A DNA stretch of 6,499 nt from FEN-1219 sp037445815 (GCA_037445815.1 JBBIJV010000200.1:1-6499); one strand, 5' to 3'. Numbered from the stretch's first letter, positions 1-5,879 are shown. Numbers and translations are program-made. Notes: generated by a model from the letters alone, not told the origin.

Positions 1-51
1 GTCGAAGCCGTTGCCGATCTCGTCGACGAGCTCGCGCGGCCGTGGCCGTGA
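1..51 (+). CDS. 3' end of an upstream gene, possibly MobB (partial)
   Basis: Frame 1 is open from the window edge and encodes 16 residues, VEAVADLVDELARPWP, before a TGA at 49-51. The stop overlaps the start of mobA: a GTG at 48-50 shares the sequence GTGA with it, and the GTG at 42 overlaps by ten bases. This is typical of translationally coupled operon genes. A short helix of the type xxIAxxIxE is common at the C-terminus of MobB, the GTP-binding adaptor that partners MobA, and mobB next to mobA is a frequent arrangement. That makes MobB the best guess. The fragment is too short to assign a family from sequence alone, so the product is an inference from context. Other cofactor genes remain possible. 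Confidence 0.5.
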   Translation, partial: VEAVADLVDELARPWP

Positions 52-659
52 GGGGCGAGCCGGGCTCCGTCGTCGGACTCGTGCTCGCGGGCGGGCGCTC
101 GGTGCGGTTCGGCGGCGAAAAGGCCGTGGCGCTCCTCGACGGCCGGCCGCTGCTCGAGTGGGCCGCGCTACGGCTACGCTCGGTTTGCACGACCGTGGCC
201 GCGAACGTGCGCCCGGGCACCGAAGCGGAAACGGCAGCGAGGCGCCTCGGCTTACCCGTGCTCCACGACGAAGCCGGCGACGCGCTCGGCCCGCTGGCCG
301 GCGTGAAGGCGGGGCTCGTGTGGGCCGAACGTCAGGGCGCTCGCGCGCTCGCCGTAAGCCCGTGTGATGCGCCGCGCTTGCCGGACGATTTGTACGTGCG
401 CTTGATCCAGCGCGCCGAAGGCGGCGCGGCGATGGCCGAGACGAGCGACGGCCTCGAGCCGCTCTGTGCGCTTTGGCCGGTGTCTGCTCTGCCGACGGTG
501 CGCGAAGCGCTGGCCGGCGGAGCCCATCCGCCGACGTGGCAAGTGCTCGAGCGGCTCGGTGCGCGCAAGGTGTGGTTCGAATCCCGCCAGGCGTTTGCCA
601 ATGTCAACACTCGGGAGGACCTCGCTGCGCTCGAGGCTATGCGCTCTCGAGCGCGCTGA
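42..659 (+). CDS. mobA: Molybdenum cofactor guanylyltransferase MobA
   Basis: The 205-residue product is the usual MobA size. MobA transfers GMP from GTP to Mo- or W-molybdopterin in the cytoplasm, giving the guanine dinucleotide cofactor used by DMSO-reductase-family enzymes such as formate dehydrogenase. Seen in the sequence: the N-terminal nucleotide-binding loop LAGGRSVRFGGEKA (residues 15-28, with Lys27), a GPLAGV motif (83-88), and SPCDAPRLP (106-114), whose Asp109 should bind the catalytic metal. The C-terminal part contains PTWQVLERLG, also typical. The loop differs from the textbook RMGGxDKA form by Phe for Met and Glu for Asp, a variant I associate with alpha/beta-proteobacterial-type MobA. 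The start is GTG at 42. GTG at 48 (203 residues, GTGA overlap with the upstream stop) is equally plausible, since neither has a clear Shine-Dalgarno site. A related nucleotidyltransferase of the MobA-like superfamily is the main alternative. The neighbouring tungstate transporter favours MobA. Confidence 0.9.
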   Translation: MAVRGEPGSVVGLVLAGGRSVRFGGEKAVALLDGRPLLEWAALRLRSVCTTVAANVRPGTEAETAARRLGLPVLHDEAGDALGPLAGVKAGLVWAERQGARALAVSPCDAPRLPDDLYVRLIQRAEGGAAMAETSDGLEPLCALWPVSALPTVREALAGGAHPPTWQVLERLGARKVWFESRQAFANVNTREDLAALEAMRSRAR

Positions 660-800
660 CGGCTCGCGCAGCGCGGCGCTTTCCAGCCTTTGCGATGCCT
701 TCGAGGATCGTGGGAGGCGCGCCGGCAAAACAGCCTCACGCCCGCGGCGCGGGCGCCCGCCGGATCCCCGGCCACGCAATGCCTTTCCTCCGGGCACGAG

Positions 801-835
801 GTTTGCAAGCCGACGCGGCAATGGCGCTTGCAAAC
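801..835. repeat. Perfect 10-bp inverted repeat upstream of the methyltransferase
   Basis: The arm GTTTGCAAGC at 801-810 is matched exactly by its reverse complement GCTTGCAAAC at 826-835, with a 15-base spacer. Each arm contains the self-complementary hexamer TTGCAA. A third related palindrome, TTGCTGCAA, lies at 847-855, just before the ribosome binding site. The repeat sits 38 to 72 bases upstream of the methyltransferase ATG. It could be a transcription factor operator or a 5'-leader hairpin. No T-run follows, so a rho-independent terminator is unlikely. The repeat is seen directly; its function is inferred. Confidence 0.6.
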
Positions 836-861
836 GGGCTCGCCAATTGCTGCAACCGGCC

Positions 862-869
862 GAGGAGGG
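862..869 (+). promoter_or_regulatory. Strong Shine-Dalgarno site fixing the methyltransferase start
   Basis: GAGGAGGG at 862-869 is close to a consensus Shine-Dalgarno sequence and lies 3 to 4 bases before the ATG at 873. The reading frame stays open upstream to an ATG at 690, but that start lacks such a site. This one decides the start. Confidence 0.8.
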
Positions 870-872
870 CAG

Positions 873-1802
873 ATGATCGGATCCATACCCACGGCGACGC
901 TAGTCAAGAAAGCCGGCCGACACCCGTTGCGCGCGATCCGCAGGCTCGTGGACACGGCGCGGCTGTCGGGGCGGAGCACCCCCAAAGAACGCGAAGCGGC
1001 CGAACGGTTCATGGCCGATGTCTTCGACGTCGATGCGCGCGCGATCGTCGAACGCTGCCGGCGCCTCGAATCCCGTGCGTGGATCGAGCGCCGGCGTGGG
1101 CAGCTGAACGAGTTCACCCGCTACCGCTTGGGCTCCACGCCGACGTTCGATTGCGAAACCCTCTATTTGCTGGTTCGCGCGATGCGCCCCGGTGTCGTCG
1201 TCGAGACCGGCGTTTGTTACGGCGCCTCGAGCGCGTACATTCTCGAGGCGCTGAAGCACAACGAGCGCGGCGTGCTCTACAGCATCGACCTCGGGAACGC
1301 CGCGGACGAGCCGCCGAACGACTTTTTCGTGCCGCCGGCACTGCAAAGTGCTTGGCGCCTGATCATCGGCGACAGTAGGCAAGAGCTGCCGCGGCTGCTC
1401 GCGCAGCTCGGCCGGGTCGATCTCTTCCATCACGACAGCCTGCACACCTACGAGCATATGATGTGGGAATACGAGACCGCGTTTCCGTATCTGGCTCCGA
1501 ACGGCGTGCTGTCGTCGCACGACGTACGGACGCTCACGAGCCTGACCGACCTGTTCAAGCGCAACCCGTTCTCGGTGTTCTGCGAGCGGCACAATCTTCG
1601 CTCGGTCGAAGTGCGCAACGTGGGGATCGCGACGCGGTCGCTCCGCGCCCGCGAGACGACGCCGGTCGATTTGCAGCGGCGCGCTGGCTCGACGGGGGAG
1701 CTCGAGTCGCAACCGACGATGGGGAGCCGTCGCCGTGCCGTTCGGCTCTCCCGCAGCGCGGCCGAAAGATCGATACGAGACGCTCATCGCGCGGGCAAGT
1801 AG
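873..1802 (+). CDS. Class I SAM-dependent methyltransferase (Methyltransf_24-like)
   Basis: The product has 309 residues when started at the ATG at 873, behind a strong ribosome binding site. A helical N-terminal region (1-100) rich in Arg and Glu precedes a Rossmann-type methyltransferase core. Motif I is VVVETGVCYGASS (108-120), which should bind S-adenosylmethionine, and the acidic residue ending strand 2 is Asp139 in YSIDLG. IIGDS lies at 164-168. DLFHHDSLHTYEH (183-195), with Asp188 and His191, then GVLSSHDV (211-218), match the metal-binding style of the Methyltransf_24 group, which contains sugar and small-molecule O-methyltransferases. The substrate cannot be read from the sequence. 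After about residue 250 the protein continues into a roughly 50-residue basic tail that does not look like the domain. No signal peptide or membrane segment is evident. It is separated from mobA by 213 bases and converges with tupA, so it is probably its own transcription unit rather than part of cofactor synthesis. Confidence 0.8.
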   Translation: MIGSIPTATLVKKAGRHPLRAIRRLVDTARLSGRSTPKEREAAERFMADVFDVDARAIVERCRRLESRAWIERRRGQLNEFTRYRLGSTPTFDCETLYLLVRAMRPGVVVETGVCYGASSAYILEALKHNERGVLYSIDLGNAADEPPNDFFVPPALQSAWRLIIGDSRQELPRLLAQLGRVDLFHHDSLHTYEHMMWEYETAFPYLAPNGVLSSHDVRTLTSLTDLFKRNPFSVFCERHNLRSVEVRNVGIATRSLRARETTPVDLQRRAGSTGELESQPTMGSRRRAVRLSRSAAERSIRDAHRAGK

Positions 1803-1987
1803 GAAGCGAGCATCGTCACGCCGAGCACCGGCCAATTCGGCAAGTCGATCGTCAACGTACCGGGGAAGCGCTGAGCCGCTTGCTACAGCGGACGGGCGCC
1901 CGGCCGATCGCGCACGAGGCCCGGCCTCCTACTTCGTCCGCCATGGCGCATCCGCGACGGCGACCGCGCCAAAGAGGGTCAGCGCAG

Positions 1988-2821
1988 CTAAGCACCGGAG
2001 TCGCCGGCATTCGGAAAGAACAGTTGCTCGCCGTCGATCTTGAAATCGGCAATGGCGGCTTGGCCCTCCGCGGAAACGAGCCAATCGATGAACGCCTGAC
2101 CGTCGGCGCGCTTCACGTGCGGGTGCCGCTCCGGATTGACGAGCATGACGCCGTACTGATTCGCGAGCCGCCGGTCGCCTTCGACGAGAATCGCGAGCTG
2201 GCCGCGGTTCGAGAACGCGAGCCACGTGCCGCGATCGGCCAAAATGTAGGCGTCCAATGCCGAGGCGGTGTTCAGCGCCGGCCCCATGCCTTGCCCAGTC
2301 GCGCGATACCACGGCCCCTTCTCACGCTCGATGTCGACGCCCGCCGCCGCCCACAGCGCGAGCTCCGCGGTATGCGTGCCGCTGCGGTCGCCGCGCGAGA
2401 CGAACGCCGCGCCGGCGTTCTTGATCTTGCGGAAGGCTTCGAGCGGGTCCGACGTACCTTTGATGCCGGCGGGATCCGAGGCTGGGCCGATCACGACGAA
2501 GTCGTTGTACATGACGGGGTAGCGCCGCACGCCGTGGCCCTCGCGCAAAAACTCCTCTTCTGCGGTTTTCGCGTGCACGAACACGACGTCGGCGTCGCCG
2601 CGCCGACCGAGGTCTAGCGCTTGGCCCGTGCCGACGGCGACTACGCGCACGTCGATTCCGCTCTTCCGCTCGAAGATCGGCAGCAGGTGACCGAAGAGGC
2701 CTGACTGCTCCGTCGACGTCGTCGAGGCAACCGTGATGAAGCGCTGCGCCCACGCGGTCGGGGCGCAGCCGACCGCCACCAGCGCCAAGGCGATTTGCAA
2801 GAAGCGCGCCCTCAACTCCAT
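1988..2821 (-). CDS. tupA: Tungstate ABC transporter, periplasmic substrate-binding protein TupA
   Basis: TupA captures tungstate with high affinity in the periplasm and delivers it to TupBC. The 277-residue protein has an N-terminal signal peptide: basic start, hydrophobic stretch 7-18, probable signal peptidase I cut after TAWA at residue 25. Cys19 does not sit in a good lipobox. The mature N-terminus carries STTSTEQSGL (33-42), the anion-binding signature of the TupA family, usually written TTTS, so the first Thr is replaced by Ser. AVGTGQAL (62-69), GDADVVFVHA (75-84), VMYNDFVVIGP (103-113) and SRGDRSGTH (142-150, with Arg146) are further TupA hallmarks. The C-terminus ends with the characteristic QLFFPNA. 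The ATG at 2821 lies inside the end of tupC (10-base overlap) and has GGGGAG at 2832-2827 as a ribosome binding site. It is the last gene of a tupB-tupC-tupA run. Specificity for tungstate over molybdate is inferred from family membership. Confidence 0.92.
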   Translation of the reverse strand: MELRARFLQIALALVAVGCAPTAWAQRFITVASTTSTEQSGLFGHLLPIFERKSGIDVRVVAVGTGQALDLGRRGDADVVFVHAKTAEEEFLREGHGVRRYPVMYNDFVVIGPASDPAGIKGTSDPLEAFRKIKNAGAAFVSRGDRSGTHTAELALWAAAGVDIEREKGPWYRATGQGMGPALNTASALDAYILADRGTWLAFSNRGQLAILVEGDRRLANQYGVMLVNPERHPHVKRADGQAFIDWLVSAEGQAAIADFKIDGEQLFFPNAGDSGA

Positions 2822-3522
2822 GGCAGCTCCCCTTTGATGAAGGCGGCGGCCTCGGCCGTCGACGGCTGCGCGAAAAAGCGTTCGACCGGCGCGTGCTCCG
2901 CCAATCGGCCCGCGCTCAAGAAAAGGATCTCGTCGGCGAGGCGGCGTGCCTGGCCGAGATTATGCGTGGTCATCACGATCTTCGTGCCGCTCGCGTGGAT
3001 GTCGCCGACGATGCGCTCGACCTCGCGCGTGGCGCTCGGGTCGAGGTTCGCCGTGGGCTCGTCGAGGAACAACACTTCGGGCTCGAGCGCCCAAGCGCGC
3101 GCGAGGGCAAGCTTCTGCTGCTCGCCTCCCGACAAGACGCGGGCGGGTCGATCGGCGACGGCACTCAAGCCCACGGCGTCGAGCACGGCGCGCGCGCGCC
3201 GCTCGCGTTCCGGCTTCGGAACATCGGCGAGCTTGAGGCCGTACGTCACGTTCCCGAGCGCGGAGCGCCGCAGCATGACCGGCCGCTGGAACACCATCGC
3301 CTGCGCCCGCGGCCGGCGCTCGTCGCGGCTGCCGCGCCACTCGATGCGCCCGGCCGTCGGCTTCAGGAGCCCGTGGCAGAGACGCATGAGCACGCTCTTG
3401 CCGGCGCCGTTCGAGCCCAATATCACCGTGCGAGGCCCCGCAGCGAGCTCGAACGACACGCGATCGATGATCGCGCGCCCGCCCGCGGAGAAACACACGT
3501 CCTCCAGTATCAACGGCAGCAT
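2812..3522 (-). CDS. tupC: Tungstate ABC transporter, ATP-binding protein TupC
   Basis: This 236-residue cytoplasmic ATPase hydrolyses ATP to drive tungstate import through TupB. All nucleotide-binding motifs are present in order: Walker A GSNGAGKS (36-43), Q-loop Gln79 in VFQRP, ABC signature LSGGEQQK (130-137), Walker B VLFLDE (150-155), D-loop NLD (159-161) and switch His187 in TTHN. QRPVMLRRSALGN after the Q-loop is typical of the molybdate/tungstate/phosphate type importers. The length fits a single domain without the C-terminal molybdate-sensing extension found in ModC, which supports TupC. The start is the ATG at 3522, three bases after the tupB stop, with no good Shine-Dalgarno site, so translation is probably coupled to tupB. 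Its end overlaps tupA by ten bases. Confidence 0.92.
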   Translation of the reverse strand: MLPLILEDVCFSAGGRAIIDRVSFELAAGPRTVILGSNGAGKSVLMRLCHGLLKPTAGRIEWRGSRDERRPRAQAMVFQRPVMLRRSALGNVTYGLKLADVPKPERERRARAVLDAVGLSAVADRPARVLSGGEQQKLALARAWALEPEVLFLDEPTANLDPSATREVERIVGDIHASGTKIVMTTHNLGQARRLADEILFLSAGRLAEHAPVERFFAQPSTAEAAAFIKGELPWS

Positions 3523-3525
3523 GAA

Positions 3526-4230
3526 TCAACCGTAGCGGCGCAACGCCGCCGTGTTGATGATCTGGGCCGCCGCGTTGATGACGAACACGACGGCGATGAG
3601 GATCATCCCGAGGCCGAGCGCCAACGGCAGATCTCCTTTGCTCGTCTCGAGCGAAATCGCCGTCGTCATCACGCGCGTGACGCCGTCGATGTTGCCGCCG
3701 ACGATCATGACGGCGCCGACTTCGGCGGCAGCGCGGCCGAATCCCGCCAGGACCACCGTGACGAGCGAATAGCGCGTGTCCCAAAGCAAAGTCGCCGCGG
3801 CCGTGGAAGGCGTGGCACCCAACGAGCGGAGCTGCTCTTCGTACTCGTGCCAGGCGTCCTCGAGCACCTGGCGCGACAGCCCAGCGACGATCGGCACCAC
3901 CAGTAACGTCTGCGCCACGATCATGGCTTGCGGCGTGAATAGCAGGCCGAGCGCGCCGAGCGGGCCCGCTCGCGATAGCAAGAGATAAACGAGGAGACCG
4001 ACCACCACGGGGGGCAGCCCCATCAAGGCGTTCAACGTCACGAGCAGTGCCTGGCGGCCCGGAAAACGGCGAATCGCCAGCATGGCGCCGAGCGGCAGGC
4101 CGATCGCCGTGGCGGCGGCAACGGCCGTCATGCTCACCGCAAGGCTCAATTGCACGATGCCGTACAAGGTGCTGTCCGCCGCCAAGATGAGACCGGCGGC
4201 CGCGGCGAACGCCGAACCTATGTCGCCCAT
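3526..4230 (-). CDS. tupB: Tungstate ABC transporter, permease TupB
   Basis: The 234-residue inner-membrane protein should form the homodimeric translocation pathway for tungstate released from TupA. Hydrophobic segments are visible near residues 25-53, 62-86, 100-120, 155-178 and 203-226, about five to six membrane helices, as in binding-protein-dependent permeases. The cytoplasmic EAA-type loop that contacts the ATPase is at 131-150 (EEQLRSLGATPSTAAATLLW), with its conserved Gly138. MGLPPVVVGLLVY (70-82) and the stretch AEVGAVMIVGGNIDGVTRVM near 170-190 are typical of the TupB family. The ATG at 4230 is the only reasonable start, because an in-frame TAG lies eight codons upstream. The ribosome binding site (AGGG) is weak. 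It is the first gene of the tupB-tupC-tupA unit. The DUF2182 gene ends 88 bases upstream on the same strand. Confidence 0.9.
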   Translation of the reverse strand: MGDIGSAFAAAAGLILAADSTLYGIVQLSLAVSMTAVAAATAIGLPLGAMLAIRRFPGRQALLVTLNALMGLPPVVVGLLVYLLLSRAGPLGALGLLFTPQAMIVAQTLLVVPIVAGLSRQVLEDAWHEYEEQLRSLGATPSTAAATLLWDTRYSLVTVVLAGFGRAAAEVGAVMIVGGNIDGVTRVMTTAISLETSKGDLPLALGLGMILIAVVFVINAAAQIINTAALRRYG

Positions 4231-4251
4231 TCGAGCCCTGGGGAAACCCTA

Positions 4252-4264
4252 CGTCGTTTCGACG
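4252..4264. repeat. Short inverted repeat upstream of tupB
   Basis: CGTCG TTT CGACG is a perfect 5-3-5 inverted repeat located 22 to 34 bases before the tupB start, in the 88-base gap after the DUF2182 gene. The position suits an operator or a leader hairpin for the tungstate operon. A TAGAGT hexamer (minus strand, near 4276) could serve as a -10 element, but no convincing -35 is seen. A stem this short can arise by chance, so the call is tentative. It does not resemble the classical ModE molybdate box. Confidence 0.3.
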
Positions 4265-4318
4265 AAGACGAGACTCTAGCCCGCCGCGCGCCCGTCCGGC
4301 GAGCCTCGCCTAGGCGGA

Positions 4319-5164
4319 TCACGGGGGCGTCGCCGAGACTCCGAGGTAGACGGCGAAGAGCAACAGGGCGATTCCGCTGATCCGAGCCACGGTCTCGCCG
4401 CGCGGCACCAGCTTCTCGAGGAGAACCAACCCCGCCAGCGCGGCGACCCAGACGAGGTTCATCACGCCGACGACGAACAACAAGCCCATGAGCACCCAAC
4501 AGCAGCCGACGCAATAGAGGCCGTGCTCGACGCCCATGCGCAAGGCGCCGGCCGAACCCTTCCGCCAGTGCCTCGAGAGAAACTCGGCCGGCGAGCGGCA
4601 GTGCCGGAGGCACACGTTCTTGAGCGGCGTGAGCTGATACAGGCCCGCGAGCGCGACGAGCAGAGCGCCGAGCCCATTCGCCACCGTGAGCTCCATCGAC
4701 GCGAGCATCGAGCGTTTCGCAAGGGCGACTTGCGTGATCGCCGCGACGGCGCTGAAGGCGCCCCAGACCGCGAGATAGCCGGCCGTGAACAGCGCGACGC
4801 GCAGGGCCGGGCTCTCGTTCGCGAGCTGCCGCCGCTGCACGTTGCCGAACAGCAGGACCATCGGCGCCGCGCTCGGAACCATCATGCCGATCATCATCAC
4901 GAGCCACATGAGCGCCGTGGGCAAGAACTTGGGCGCGCCCGCGCCCGGCGCGGTTTGCATGCCCGGCATTCCCGGCATCTCCGGCATGCCGGGCATCGGG
5001 CTCGTGGCGGCAGTACCCATGTCGCCCATCTGTCGAGCGACCAGGACGAGGTACAGCCACGCGAGCACGGCGAGCGCCGCGAGCGATGCGGCAATGACGA
5101 GCCGGTCGCGCGCGAGAACGCGCTCGAGGGAGCTCGGCGGCGCGACGTTGGCGTTGGCCGTCAT
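4319..5164 (-). CDS. DUF2182 predicted metal-binding integral membrane protein
   Basis: The 281-residue product is an inner-membrane protein of the DUF2182 family, described as predicted metal-binding; its biochemical role is not established. Helix 1 is at about 22-42. A loop follows (43-79) with seven Met residues in MPG-type repeats, then a Met-rich helix WLVMMIGMMVPSAAPM (87-102), a family hallmark. Further hydrophobic segments lie near 122-148, 160-178, 216-242 and 260-278. Two Cys clusters are also family hallmarks: TPLKNVCLRHCRSP (179-192, Cys185 and Cys189) and YCVGCCWVLMG (217-227, Cys218, Cys221, Cys222). The arrangement suggests copper or another soft metal, or thiol redox chemistry, but this is inference. 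The gene starts 25 bases after the DUF1326 gene stops, so the two probably form an operon. No clear Shine-Dalgarno site is visible before the ATG, and no alternative in-frame start is better. The tungstate genes follow after 88 bases. Confidence 0.88.
   Translation of the reverse strand: MTANANVAPPSSLERVLARDRLVIAASLAALAVLAWLYLVLVARQMGDMGTAATSPMPGMPEMPGMPGMQTAPGAGAPKFLPTALMWLVMMIGMMVPSAAPMVLLFGNVQRRQLANESPALRVALFTAGYLAVWGAFSAVAAITQVALAKRSMLASMELTVANGLGALLVALAGLYQLTPLKNVCLRHCRSPAEFLSRHWRKGSAGALRMGVEHGLYCVGCCWVLMGLLFVVGVMNLVWVAALAGLVLLEKLVPRGETVARISGIALLLFAVYLGVSATPP
4961..4996 (-). repeat. Tandem 9-base repeat encoding Met-Pro-Gly units
   Basis: On the minus strand four consecutive 9-base units of the form ATGCCNGGN/GAG encode MPG-MPE-MPG-MPG (residues 57-68 of the DUF2182 protein). 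A fifth, degenerate unit starts with ATG at residue 69. The repeat lies in the loop between the first two membrane helices and is likely to vary in copy number between strains. Spaced Met residues of this kind resemble the copper-binding Met motifs of copper-handling proteins. Confidence 0.65.
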
Positions 5165-5189
5165 GGCCGACGGGCGGCGCGGTACGCGG

Positions 5190-5831
5190 TTAGCGAACGA
5201 CGCCGTCGCGAGTGTAGTGCAGCGACGTGAAGTGCGCGTGGGCGCCGCGCCAATCGAGCGCTATCGCCGCCTGCTTGTCCGTGCGTGCGGTTCCGAGCGC
5301 CACTTCCGCCTGCGTGTACTCGAAGCCGTCCGGCATGTCGATGCGCACGCGGTGCGCGGCGCCCGTCACGGGATTGCGGATCGGCTCGCTCGTCACGTCG
5401 AGCACGCCGGGGACTCGCACGCGGCCCGTGCGACCCGCGATGTCGGCCGAGAACTCGATCGGCAGGAACAGAGGGTCGTGCACCTTCGCGAACGTGCCGG
5501 CGAACACGTTGAAGATCGTGGCGCCGGGCTCGGTCTCCTCGCCCTTCATGATCGTGAGGATCGCCTCGCGCTGCTCGGGCGTGGCCGTTACGTCGACGAT
5601 CGGCTGCGCTTCGCCGCCGCCGAAATGAATCGCGCGGGGCCATGCGAACAGGCCGGCGAAGCGCACGCCGTCGAGCCGCACTTTGCCGAAATGGCCCTCC
5701 TCGATCTCGCAGCCGACGGCGGCCCTACAGTGGCCGTGCGACGGCAAGGCGTTGAACTGGCACGGGCAGCCGACGACGCAGTTGCAGGTCGTCAGCCATG
5801 GGCCCTTGATCATCCAATCGATCTTCGCCAT
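5190..5831 (-). CDS. DUF1326 domain-containing protein
   Basis: The 213-residue protein belongs to the DUF1326 family, whose function is unknown. No signal peptide or membrane helix is visible, so it is probably cytoplasmic. Near the N-terminus is the cysteine cluster TTCNCVVGCPCQF (14-26; Cys16, Cys18, Cys22, Cys24), followed by His32, His34, Cys35 and Cys41. This is the family hallmark and looks like a metal or redox site. The remainder appears beta-rich, with alternating hydrophobic strands. The ATG at 5831 is preceded by AGGAGA seven bases upstream, so the start is secure. DUF1326 and DUF2182 genes are often neighbours in proteobacteria and actinobacteria, and here they are 25 bases apart, which implies joint function. 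The opposite-strand esterase starts 48 bases away. What the protein binds or catalyses cannot be stated from the sequence. Confidence 0.88.
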   Translation of the reverse strand: MAKIDWMIKGPWLTTCNCVVGCPCQFNALPSHGHCRAAVGCEIEEGHFGKVRLDGVRFAGLFAWPRAIHFGGGEAQPIVDVTATPEQREAILTIMKGEETEPGATIFNVFAGTFAKVHDPLFLPIEFSADIAGRTGRVRVPGVLDVTSEPIRNPVTGAAHRVRIDMPDGFEYTQAEVALGTARTDKQAAIALDWRGAHAHFTSLHYTRDGVVR

Positions 5832-5838
5832 GGTGGAT

Positions 5839-5844
5839 TCTCCT
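5839..5844 (-). promoter_or_regulatory. Ribosome binding site of the DUF1326 gene
   Basis: The minus strand reads AGGAGA here, seven bases before the ATG at 5831. It is one of the few good Shine-Dalgarno matches in the window and fixes that start. Confidence 0.7.
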
Positions 5845-5879
5845 GATCGCGCGCCCCCGGAAGCCTAACAAACGCCGCC

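Noticed and set aside
739..755. GC-rich hairpin (7-bp stem, 3-base loop) as a mobA terminator
   Set aside because: No T-run follows it. Such GC stems are expected by chance at this base composition.
690..872. N-terminal extension of the methyltransferase to the ATG at 690
   Set aside because: The extension is low-complexity, has no ribosome binding site, contains the inverted repeat, and is made unnecessary by GAGGAGGG before the ATG at 873.
900..1835. 311-codon minus-strand open frame opposite the methyltransferase
   Set aside because: The plus strand has a strong ribosome binding site and methyltransferase motifs. The minus product shows none.
1803..1987. Gene remnant or bidirectional terminator in the convergent gap
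   Set aside because: Short frames here carry no recognisable motif. The GAGGCCCGGCCTC palindrome (1916-1928) has a one-base loop, and the AAGCG/CGCTT stem (1866-1881) has no T-run.
1463..2617. 384-codon plus-strand open frame across the methyltransferase end and tupA
   Set aside because: It is out of frame with the methyltransferase and antisense to tupA. Its product is Arg/Ala-rich with no domain, as expected of a shadow frame in GC-rich DNA.
2893..3906. 337-codon plus-strand open frame opposite tupC and tupB
   Set aside because: Antisense to two genes with complete family motifs. Composition is rich in Arg, Glu and His without recognisable structure.
4785..5846. 353-codon plus-strand open frame opposite the DUF2182 and DUF1326 genes
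   Set aside because: Antisense to two well-recognised families, no motifs of its own, and it would swallow the DUF1326 start region.
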